Shown here piece after piece: positions 55,066-64,000 of a stretch of DNA of 64,000 nt. Below the pieces are notes generated by a model, which worked only from the letters and a program-made list of their open reading frames with translations, was not told the DNA's origin and did not search any database. Origin of the DNA: Schistocephalus solidus (Eukaryota; Platyhelminthes; Cestoda; Diphyllobothriidea; Diphyllobothriidae); the NCBI GenBank assembly GCA_017591395.1, contig WEDG01000724.1, positions 124,001-188,000 on the forward strand, in the 5' to 3' direction. Both the position numbers and the translations under genes were made by a program. Each line of letters opens with the position of its first letter. Position 1 is the first letter of the stretch.

Positions 55066-57125
55066 CTACTAGTTAGGGGTAACACCCCACAGATAGCATT
55101 TGGTCCCTCCATTTGTCTCGTGCAGGTGGTGAATGCTCCTGTGCCCGCCTTTAACTGGTACCCAACTCTCACCTGTGGCTCCTCGAAGCTAGGGTCTTCT
55201 CAGCGGGCACATCCCGGGCAAACGTCACGACCGGTGGGCTAAACCAGTTGAGGGTCTGCGGTGCTGTGTGTGCCTTCGCACCCGGTATGTCTGACTCCCG
55301 AACTTCCCACCTCCCCCTATCAAAAAGTCCTATGGTGGGGGCGACAGCAACCCCGAAGGTGGCTCATGCTAATTCGGGTCGTAAAACTGAAACAAAAAAC
55401 AATACCCCCGTCCCCATCCCCCACGCCATACCCTCCGAGCTGCTCGGGTGAGTCCGCTCACGCACGGTGGGCCCCGGCTGATGGCAGAACTTAAAACACG
55501 ATTCCAGGTGATGTGGCACCAAGGACAAGTTCCTCAGGATTTCAAAGACGCAACCATCGTCCATCTCTTCCAGCGGAAGGGGAACCGGAAACTCTGTGAT
55601 AACCACAGATGCACCTCGTTGCTCAAGATTGCCGGGAAGATCTTCGCCCATATCCCTCTCAATCGTCTGAACGGTCACCTAGAGCAGGGACTGCTCCCGG
55701 AAAGCCAATGTGGCTTCTGATGACACCACGGAACAACCAACATGATTTTCGTCACCCGCCAGTTACAAGACAAGTGCCAGGAGATGCGAAATCACCTATA
55801 CACTACCTTCGTGGATCAGACGGTGAATCGTGACGGACTGTGGAAAGTCATGCAGAAATTAAGCTGTCCTGAGGGGATCACGCACATGGTGCGTCAGCTT
55901 GATGACGGGATGACGGCGCGCGTCACTGACAATGGGACGGTATCCGAAGCATTCGCAGTGACCAACGGAGTGAATCAGGATTGCGTATTGGCCCCCAACC
56001 TGTTGAGTTTCATGATCTCTGCTATGCTGGTGGACCCCTACCGTGATGAGCAGTTTGGGATCCGCATCGCCTACAGAACTGACGGGCACTTTCTAGACAG
56101 TCGGCGTATGCAGGCCACAGCACGCGTGTCTACGGCTACAGTCCACGACTTGCTCCTCGCTGACGATTGAACCCTTACCACTGTGACGGAGGAGGACATA
56201 CAAAGGAGCATGGACCTCTTCGCTGCAGGCTGTGCCAATTTTGGATTAACACTAAGTACAGCCAAAACGGTTGTAATACACCAGCCACCACCCAGTGTGG
56301 AATACAATGCTCCCCGAATCAATGTCAACGGTGATGAACTCAAAAACGTGGAAACCTTCTCTTATCTAGGAAGCACTCTGTCACGCAACACGAGAATCGA
56401 TGACGAGATTTTTCAATGGATCTCCAAAGCCAGGCAGGCCTTTGGCCGGCTGCATGCCTCCGTATGGAATCGCCATGGTATTCACCTGAACACCAAATTG
56501 TAGATGTACAAGTCCGTCATCTTGACAACACTCCTTTACGGAGCAGTGCCCTGGACCCTCTATTTGAGTCAAGCCAGGAAGCTGAATCATTTCCATCTCA
56601 GCTACCTCCGCAGAATACTGATGCTGAGGTGGCCAGACAGGATCCAGACACGGAAGTCCTGGGGCAGACCGGAATCCTCAGCATCCACGCCATGTTGAGG
56701 CAAGTTCAATTGGAAAAGAATGGCCACCTGGTGAGAATGGACGACGAGCGACTACCCAAATGACTTTTCTACGGAGATATCGCTACGGGTGCTCGCCGAC
56801 ATGGGGGTCAATAACGACGCAACAAGGACCCTTTCAAGAAGGCTCTGAAGCAACTGCAAATCAACTTGGTGACCTGGGAGGACCTCGCCCAGGATAGACT
56901 GGCATGGAGAAGACCCCGGAAGACTGGTGCAGCAATCTATGAGGCCAAGCGGATCGCCGCCTCCAAGGCCCAAAGAGCGGCAGGAAAGTCACCAGCGCCC
57001 CGGACCAACACCGCCACTGGCCAGGTTCTTCCAACATGCTCGCACTGTCAACGCTTCTTCCGCACGCAAATTGGCCTGGTTGGACATCTTCGGATGCAAT
57101 GCACCAGCAATCCGACAATTCCAAC
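55066..57125 (+). mobile_element. LINE copy with internal deletion
   Basis: A long 5' leader (55,066-55,460, matching the reverse of 50,450-50,900 and extending about 120 bp beyond it) jumps at about 55,465 straight into the reverse transcriptase at GPRLMAELKTRFQ. The whole endonuclease and linker are missing. RT motifs follow: FKDATIVHLFQRKGNR, SLLKIAGKIFAHI and, after frameshifts, TNGVNQDCVLAPNLLSF. A stop falls just after the ADD of the catalytic box (56,168). Thumb ([13 protein letters not shown]) and the first finger (CSHCQRFFRTQIGLVGHL) follow. It breaks off in repeat C/D sequence. Confidence 0.85.
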
Positions 57126-57129
57126 TTCT

Positions 57130-57455
57130 ACGTCAAATTCTGCCAACCCTCCTACCGCACTCTCTTTTCTCCCCTCACCCGCCTGTGGCCGGTTTCAAGA
57201 TAGAGGCAAGAAGACCGGAGGCGGGGTCGGGCGCAGGTGATTGGCACGGCCGTGCCGCCACGCCTGAATCAGACGCCATGGAGTGCCCTAAATGGCAAGA
57301 GTGGCTGGTTCGACGTGAGCCTGCACCTGCGCATGCCACCACGCCCCCCCCCCATTTTCGCCATTAGTTATGGGATCTCAACCCGAATAAAGCTTGCCGT
57401 GCCCTTATCTCGCATCTGTGTTGGTCCAGCGCATCAACCACGCGGTCAGTTTATG
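57130..57455 (-). repeat. Repeat C and D fragments
   Basis: taccgcactctcttttctc to gcgcaggtgattggcacgg is repeat C; gacgccatggagtgcccta is the start of D; then a second C piece (gttatgggatctcaacccg, ctgtgttggtccagcgc, accacgcggtcag) runs to about 57,455. A C run lies at about 57,347-57,357. Confidence 0.65.
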
Positions 57456-57459
57456 GCGC

Positions 57460-58110
57460 ACGATATAATACTCAGACACTGCAAGACGACCGGAATTTCA
57501 CAGAGACGCAGTGGCTGGTAAACCTACACAATCCGTCTACGTGTGTCACACCCGTTGGCTACAATCAGAAATGGGCATTTTAGCCTGAATCTCATCCAAC
57601 ACAACAATCCAACTTTTACGCATTAAAACTGCCTGAATTTGTGCATAACAAGGTCCACAAGCACAGGAGGAGACCTGTCTCGGGTATGTAATGCCTGGTT
57701 CTGACGACTCAGTAGACAGAGAGGTTAAGAGTCTTACAGAAAATGTACCTTTATAAAGCTTTGTTTGGTGTGGCGTGCAAAATTTAGAACTTAGGCCTGA
57801 GCAGAATCACTGCCTCTTCTCCAGTCTTCCCCTCCCGGGTTTGCCACCACAACACAATCATACGGGGGAGGAAGGATTGGAGTTAACCTTGCGCAGGTTC
57901 CAGAGCACTGAACATTTGTTTTCGGCACGCCAGACAAAGAAAGTACCGTGAGCGGCTTTCTGACAGGTAGGCGATAGACAGCGGGTGACTGCAGTTGCCC
58001 CAGACTTGGCATGCGTAGTTTATTCACCTGTGCATTATAAGTGAGCGTAAACCGTACTGTTTTTTTCTGATATCACACCCAAAGTGGGTGAGCGAAGGAG
58101 CGAGCTACCG
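57460..58110. other. Unassigned stretch
   Basis: No coding motif. ctacgtgtgtcacacccg near 57,538 resembles 42,178, hinting at an undescribed repeat. Confidence 0.4.
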
Positions 58111-58114
58111 CGTG

Positions 58115-58297
58115 CGCGCACATACACACGACAGTTCGACCGTCGTAGTCCGACGATGTCCACCGTATGCTCCACAGAAGGGTGGTGCAGGGACGGTGCT
58201 CTGTGAGCAAATACGTTTTGAGAGCTAGTAGATTTGCACTGCATCTCCCACTTACCCGTCGGTGCTCAGTGTCAAGACATCATCGGAAGACCGGAGG
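58115..58297 (-). repeat. Repeat C fragment
   Basis: cgacagttcgaccgtcgtag, gtccaccgtatgctccac and tgcactgcatctccc, then gaagaccggaggccagg, where it meets the LINE fragment. Confidence 0.75.
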
Positions 58298-59672
58298 CCA
58301 GGCCACATCTCCTGGAAGACTGTTGTGAGTTCTGCCATCAGCCGGGGCCCGTCGTGCTTGTAGATCTCCGGTGGGATTGCGTCGGATCTTGGTGCTTTAC
58401 CACCGGAAATCTGCTGCACGGCCCGGATGGTTTCTGGTAGGGAAGGCGGCAGATCCAGGTCATTGTTCGTGTCCACTTGAGGAAGCCGGTCAATGGCAGT
58501 ATCGGAGATGGCTGAGGAGCAAGTAAGGACACTTCTGAAGTGCTCAGCCCAGCGCTCCAGAATTTGGGATTGCTCCGTCAGAAGTGTTGTGCCATCAGAG
58601 CTGAGCAGCGGTGCGGTCCCCTTGATACAGGGGCCGTAGACGGTCTTGATGGCTTTGAAAAAGTTTTTCATTTCATTGCGTTCTGCATACCCCTGGATTT
58701 TCTCAGCCCTTCGGACCATCCAGGCGTCCTGCATCTGCCGCAGCCGTTGCTATACAAGGCGGTGGCATCTGAATAAGGCTGCTTTGGTGGCGTCAGTCCG
58801 AAGGTCCATGTAGGCTTTGTGTAGTCCATTCTTTTCCGGGAGCAAGTTGCTGATGTCGGCGTCATTGTCGTCAAACCAGTCCTGGAGTTGATGGAGTGTG
58901 CGTACGAGGAATTCGAGGGCGGTGGACTGGATAAAATTCCGCAGTTGACACAATCGTGTCTCCACGGTGGCGTTATGATCTGGAGCATGCACGTCCTCCA
59001 TTTTCTGGGTAATTTGGTTGCTGAAATCAAAGAGTGATCAGGTAAATTTAACAAAAGAGTATTTAACTTACCTGGTGGTCGCTTACCTTGGGGCCTTCGT
59101 CGGGGTTAAAGTCGGAGCCTCATCTGGGAGATGACACAGCGGTGATCTGTCCAACCATCAGCATCGTGGATCGCCTTGGCTACTAGCATAGCATATCTAT
59201 CTTGCCTTCGGACGAGAACATAGTCCAGCAGATGCCAGCGCCGCGACCGAGGGTGCATCCACGTGGCCTTCTCCCGCGTCGGAAGGCGGAAGAGGGTGTT
59301 GGTCAGCAGGAGACGGTGTTCCGCACAGGTTCACAGAAGAAGGAGGCCGTTATCGTTACAGCCACCGAAAACGTGGAGAGACAGCACTTCCTGTCAGACA
59401 GCGTGGTCTGTCCCGACGCGGGCGTTGAAGTCAACAAGGACAATTAACTTATCCGCCTTCGGCACAGTCGCCAGCAGGGCGTGCAGGTCCTCGTAGATTC
59501 GTCCTTCGCCGCAGTCAGAGCTCGTCATTGGGGGGAGCGTAGCAGCTGATGATGGTTTGCGAAATTGTCTCCCCGAAAAGGCAGGCGGAGGCTCATCAGG
59601 CGATCATTGATACCCTGCGGCAGACAGGGCAGACGTCTCACGATGTCATACCGGATGGCAAAGGTGACACCA
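58298..59672 (-). mobile_element. LINE piece: endonuclease, linker and start of reverse transcriptase
   Basis: On the minus strand: endonuclease with [27 protein letters not shown] and [13 protein letters not shown] (about 59,100-59,680), the linker (DWFDDNDADISNLLPEKN), and a 160-codon frame (58,252-58,734) with MQDAWMVRRAEKIQGYAERN, TLLTEQSQILERWAEHF and KAPRSDAIPPEIYKHDGP. It breaks off at about 58,300 in the first RT motif. At its 5' side it is fused at about 59,672 to the 3' end of another LINE copy. GDFNAR is changed to VDFNAR and frameshifts are present. Confidence 0.85.
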
Positions 59673-59984
59673 GTGTCAGTTGTCTGATTTGGAGTGCGCG
59701 CATTGGCTGATGTGTCGGTGTACCCGTCTTCGCGCGCCACAGCACGACCTGGCCCCCATAACGTACACACCAGTATTCACTTACTCAGGGTATTTGGAGG
59801 AGCTATCGCCGTCTGACTCCCAGTCCACTGGTCAGCCACTCGACACACACAGCACATATACTGGGCCGACGGCGTGGTCTGGTGTAAGCGTCAGATTTGC
59901 AGCCTTCCAAGCCACGGTTTCTAGGAGACCGTGATTGTATCAGATACATTATGATGATGGTGAGGGTGTTGTCTATGTATTAGT

Positions 59985-60930
59985 GTAGATAGTGCGCACT
60001 GACGTGGCTTAGCCTCCGGTGGTTTACCGCAAGTTGTCGTGGAGGCGCATGTGTCCTTATAGGCCAATGCGGTGTGTAAATTTGCGGGAACAGTGAGGGC
60101 AGTGGAGGCTGTCACGTCGACTGTATGTCGGAGCCCCAGGCAATGGTTCACCAGACTCCGTGCGATGGATTCGCAGGTGAATGACCAGGCCAATGCGTGA
60201 GTTGAAATTGCGTGTGCAGTGAGGGCAGAAGAAATCGGGAGAGGCTGGGGGTGTCATTCATGGAAGTGGCGGTGGCTGTGGCGGAAAGAACGGTAGGAGC
60301 GGAGGGTGTTCATAGGGTATCAGTTTTGTCGGTATTGTGGTGAATTCCGCTGTCATGGATGTGCCTATGACCTAATAGGCCCATGCGATGAGTGAATGCG
60401 CGAGGACAGTGAGGGAAGTGGAGACGGCGATCTCTGCTGTGTGTTGGTGCTCCAGGCACTGGTTCGCCAGTCTCTGTACGATGGATTCGCAAGTGACCGA
60501 CCAGGCCGATGCGTGAGGTGAATGTGCGGTCGCAATGAGGACAGTTTAGGAGAGGGTCCCCATCGCTGATGGTGGTAGTGGTGGTGGCGGTGGTGGTGGT
60601 TGTGGGGGTAACACGTGCTGAGCATTGTGATGTGGTCACAATGATGGTGGGACTAATGGAATTGATGCCAGGGGTTAGGGTAGGGAAGTCAGAAGGAGGG
60701 TTGGCAGAATTTGACGAAGAAGTTGGAATTGTTGGATTGTTGGTGCATTGCGTCCGAAGACGTCCAACCAGGCCGATTCGCGTGCGGAAGATGCGTTGAC
60801 AGCGCGGGCATGTTGGAAGGGCCTGAGCATCGGTGGTGTTGGTCCGGCGCGCTGGTAACTTTCGTGCCGTTATTTTGGCCTTGGCGGTGGCGATCCAGTT
60901 GGCCTCATAGGTTGCTGCACCAGTCTTCAC
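59985..60930 (-). pseudogene. LINE C-terminal C2H2 finger array (second copy)
   Basis: In a 206-codon frame (60,310-60,930): CPRCQRIFRTRIGLVGRLRTQC (last motif His to Arg), CPHCDRTFTSRIGLVGHLRIH and FPHCPRAFTHRMGLLGHRHIH (first Cys lost). After a shift at 60,250: CPHCTRNFNSRIGLVIHLRIH and CPHCSRKFTHRIGL. The five-finger layout matches the 46.5-47.4-kb copy, so it is the family state and not a local duplication. Confidence 0.85.
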
Positions 60931-61083
60931 GGATCTTCTAAATGCCGGTCTATCCTGGATGAGGTCCTTTCAGGTCGCCGGGTTGATTTGCAGTTGCTTC
61001 AGCGATTTCTTCAAGTTGTCCTTGTAGTTCCATTTTTGACCACACTGACGGTGAGCAACTGTTGTGATATCTCCATAGAAGCA

Positions 61084-61962
61084 TCATTTGGGTAGCCGCT
61101 CATCGTCCATTCTTACCAGGTGGCCGGTCCAGCGCTGTTGCGGTTGTTTCAGCTGAGTGTAAATGCCGAGAAGGCCTGTTCGTTCCATTACTTCCATGCC
61201 CAGGATCCTGTCTTGCCATCTCCGCTTCAGTATTCTGCGGAGGCAGTTGAGATGGAAGTGCTTCAGCTTCCTGGCTTGGTTCGAGTAGACGGTCCAGGTC
61301 TGCGCTCCGTAAAGGAGTTTCGTCAAGACAGCGGCCTTGTACATCTTCAGTTTGGTGTTCAGGTGAATACCGAGGCGATTCCACATGGAGGCCTGCAGCC
61401 GACCAAAGGCCTGACTGGCTTTGCAGATCCATTGAGCAACCTCGCAATTGATTCTCGTGTTGTGTGACAGCGTGCTTCTTAGATAAGCGAAGGTTTCCAC
61501 ATTTCTGAGTTCATCACCGTTGACATTGATTCGGGGAGCATTGTATTGCGCGCAGGGTTGTGGTTGGTGCATTATAACCGTTTTGGTTATACTGGATGTT
61601 AATCCAAAATTGGCGCAGCCTGCGGCGAAGAGGTCCACGCTCCTTTGCATGTCCTCCTCTGTCACGGTGTTAAGTGTTCTGTCATCCGTGAAGAGTAAAT
61701 CGTGGACTGTAGCCGTAGACACACGCGTTGAAGCCTGCATACACCGATTGTTGAGAAGGTGTCCGTCAGTTCTATAGGTGATGCGGATCTCATGCTGTTC
61801 ACCATGGTATGCGTCCATCAGCACAACAGATAACATGAAACTGAACAGGGTGGGGTCCAGTACGCATCCCTGGTTCACTTCGTTTGTCACTGCGAATGCT
61901 TCGGATACCGTCCCGTTGTCAGTGACGCGCGCCGTCATCCCGCCATGAAGCTGACGCACCAT
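61084..61962 (-). pseudogene. LINE reverse transcriptase, open C-terminal half and thumb
   Basis: A 292-codon open stretch: MVRQLHGGMTARVTDNG, TNEVNQGCVLDPTLFSFML (G to D and K to N changes in the KQGC..APxLF motif), [85 protein letters not shown], then [13 protein letters not shown] and a stop. It is longer and better preserved than the thumb of the 47-kb copy. The upstream half (62,000-62,530) is shifted and has a deletion near 62,030. Confidence 0.85.
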
Positions 61963-62534
61963 GTGCGTGAACCAATCAGGTCAGCCGAAATTCTGCATGA
62001 CTTTCCACAGTCCATCGCGATTCACCATCAGATCCACGAAGGTAGTGTAAAGGTGATTTCGCATATCTTGGTACTTGTCTTGTAGCTTGCGGGTGGCGAA
62101 GATCATGTTGGTTGTTCCGCGGTGTCGGCGGAAGCCGCATTGGCTTTCCGGGAGCAGGCCCTGCTCTAGGTGACCGTTCAGGCGATTGAGGAGGATACGG
62201 GCGAAGATCTTCCCGTCGAATTTGTATAAAGAGATGCCTCTGTGATTATCACAGAGTTGCCGGTTCCATTTCCACTTGTAGAGATGGACAATGGTCGCGT
62301 CTTTGAAATCCTGAGGAACTTGTCCTTAGTGATACCTCTCTTGGAAGAGTCTTGTGAGTTCTGCCATTAGCCGAGGCCGGCCGTGCTCGTAGACTTCCGG
62401 TGGGATTGCATCGGATCCTGCTGCGTTACCGCTGGAAATCTGCTGCACGTCCCGGATGGTTTCTGGTATGGAAGGCGGCAGATCCAGTTCATTGTTCGTG
62501 TCTACTTGAGGGAGTCGGTCAATGGCAGCATAAA

Positions 62535-63115
62535 AACTAAAAAACTTGGTTCATTGTTTGATTTAGCCTCTGGGCTGAGGGCGCGTATGACAAAAGCCAG
62601 TCTTTCTCTGCTGCAAGTCGTGGTTTCCTGCAGTTTCGAGTGTGATTTTTATCCAAACGCTAATTGACTTGACGATGACAGTGCGTGAGGAGAAGTCACC
62701 GCGGTAGAATGCTCTAGGTTGGGCATCAGTGTGATTCACAAGTTAATTTTATTTGATACGGCATGATACGCAGTCAACGCAGTTCATGGTAGCGGGTATG
62801 GTAAACGATCCTTTTCCTCGGTGTCAATGTTTCAGAAGGATGGGTATGAGAAGGTGTGGAAGGTAGTTGGAGTCTCAGCGCGGTCCGGCCTCTGTGTCGC
62901 GCTATTTATACTGCTATCACTACCGATGGAACTTATACTATTGTCATTACTCTAATCACATCTAGTACTGCAAGCCCCAGTATTTCTGCCTTTGACTCGG
63001 CTGCTATCACAATCGCCGTTACGAAAGTACTACAGCTGCTGCTGCGCATTTCAATTTCATCAATGTTCACTTTACTGTTGTACGATTAAGCACCACGATT
63101 ACCAACTTTAAATAT
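62535..63115. other. Unassigned stretch
   Basis: No motif recognised; a 77-codon frame at 62,856-63,089 is rich in Ser, Thr and Ile and has no family resemblance. Confidence 0.4.
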
Positions 63116-63117
63116 GA

Positions 63118-63475
63118 ACATGGTTAGGATGCCTTGAGTGGCCGCCTAAACAGGACATGAGAACAGGAATCACCCACAATTAAATTAGATTTGTTCCAAC
63201 TGTCGGGGAAATTAAGTTTATGATAAAGGTGAGGGTTAGGAGTAAGCTTAAGTTTAGGGTGAAATTCAGCGGTAGGTTGAGGTCAGGATCCTGTTAAGAA
63301 CTAACGTTTGTGCTTGCGTTCATCTTAGGGTAGGGCTAGGGCTAAGATTAAGGTTGCTGTTTAGTTTTAGGTTAGGGTTAGTGTTAGGGTTAAGACGTGG
63401 GATATTTACTGGAAGGTTGAGGCACTCCTATTCCCGTGTCCGGTTTAGGTGGCCGGGCTTGAACTCCCTTCATCC
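63118..63475. mobile_element. Foldback/MITE-like element with telomere-like interior
   Basis: The left arm (gagtggccgcctaaacagg, gagaacaggaatcaccc) and right arm (ctcctattcccgtgtccgg, tttaggtggccgggc) are inverted. The interior has dense TTAGGG-like units, especially at 63,330-63,400. Confidence 0.82.
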
Positions 63476-63580
63476 TTTGATCCCATCAACAAACTCTGAC
63501 ACCAAAACTTGCGCAGATAACTATTCTATGCTATGTGAGCAGTGCGTAGGCGTATCAGCGAACAAAGATCAAAATTAAGA

Positions 63581-63653
63581 TCCCTCCTCCTCCTCCTCCT
63601 CCTCCTCCTCCTCCTCCTCATCCTCATCCTCATCCTCCTCCTCATCCTCCTCC
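63581..63653. repeat. (TCC)n/(TCA) microsatellite
   Basis: About 24 triplets with tcatcc interruptions. Confidence 0.96.
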
Positions 63654-63654
63654 A

Positions 63655-64000
63655 CTGTGACACTATGAGTCAGTTGATAGCGAAAAGTCTTAAACAAGTC
63701 TTCTCTCGGGTCTGTACAGTCTCGAGTGTTAACGTAAAATAAGTTCGTGGAGATAGTGTAGTTTGCACTGCTCACGGTTTAACCGTCATCCTCGGCGTCG
63801 TGAGGGAAAAAGGACACAAGCTAACTGCTTTAATCTGTGACTCAAGCTCACCAACCTAGAAAGTTCACACTTGAAGTTTAGAAAACCTTATCGTTTCTCG
63901 TCCTGAGCGTTTGCTACAGAAGAAAGCCAACTGAATAACTGGATGGGACGGCCATTGGTTGATAACTTATCAAGGTAAAATGTTAATTTGGCGGTGTCAG
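63655..64000. other. Unassigned stretch
   Basis: No recognisable feature up to the window edge. Confidence 0.4.

Larger units (their letters stand above)
59673..62530 (-). mobile_element. LINE copy, 5' truncated: reverse transcriptase, fingers and 3' UTR
   Basis: It starts in the first RT motif (62,530), the same zone in which the neighbouring piece ends. Order on the minus strand: RT, thumb, finger array, 3' UTR to about 59,673. The catalytic box reads LLFTDDRTLNTV (61,681-61,692), FADD changed to FTDD with both Asp kept. 5' truncation is typical of LINE insertion. Confidence 0.88.

Noticed and set aside
1..64000. CRISPR array, operons, Shine-Dalgarno sites
   Set aside because: The only regular tandem repeats are the 305-bp SINE units and microsatellites. 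Nothing resembles short direct repeats with unique spacers, and the element content is eukaryotic.

Overview
The window looks like intergenic, repeat-dominated nuclear DNA from a parasitic flatworm, most likely a tapeworm. The reasons are Penelope-like elements (PLEs) with GIY-YIG endonucleases and hammerhead-ribozyme ends, tRNA-derived short repeats that also form satellite arrays as in the schistosome Sm-alpha family, AT dinucleotide tracts, and degenerate TTAGGG-type interstitial repeats. The species-level guess is inference. I find no intact host gene and no rRNA or functional tRNA gene. All recognisable coding sequence is decayed retrotransposon. All coordinates and alignments were read by eye.

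Layout. 0-10 kb: an old LINE endonuclease fragment, an inverted pair of SINEs around a (TA)n tract, a PLE end, a foldback element, a GC-rich repeat (called repeat C) and a fragment of a second LINE family carrying a YADD reverse transcriptase. 10-26 kb: foldback elements with telomere-like interiors, a 0.4-kb compound purine microsatellite, scattered SINEs of two tRNA-derived families, and a PLE GIY-YIG remnant. 26-30 kb: a decayed PLE with its 3' hammerhead, tandem repeat C units, tandem SINEs and a degenerate long-stem hammerhead. 30-37 kb: foldback elements, SINE fragments, PLE ends and a PLE remnant. 37.4-41.75 kb: a tandem array of about 13 SINE-derived units of about 305 bp. 42-46 kb: SINE and repeat fragments. 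46.2-50.9 kb: the fullest LINE (minus strand; AP endonuclease, reverse transcriptase, C-terminal C2H2 finger array), ending at its 5' side in a well-formed hammerhead, with an inverted twin hammerhead 0.3 kb further on. 51.4-54.3 kb: two PLE copies head to tail. 54.3-62.5 kb: repeat C units, an internally deleted LINE (plus strand) and two LINE pieces fused head to tail (minus strand). 62.5-64 kb: another foldback element and a (TCC)n tract.

How the parts relate. The LINE and the PLEs are the apparent autonomous elements. The GC-rich composite repeat shares about 150 bp with the LINE 3' UTR, which suggests a non-autonomous relative. Self-cleaving-RNA folds recur in three unrelated settings: PLE 3' ends (known for this group), a long-stem hammerhead abutting a LINE 5' leader (the most interesting signal here), and a hammerhead-like fold inside the tRNA-derived SINE/satellite unit.
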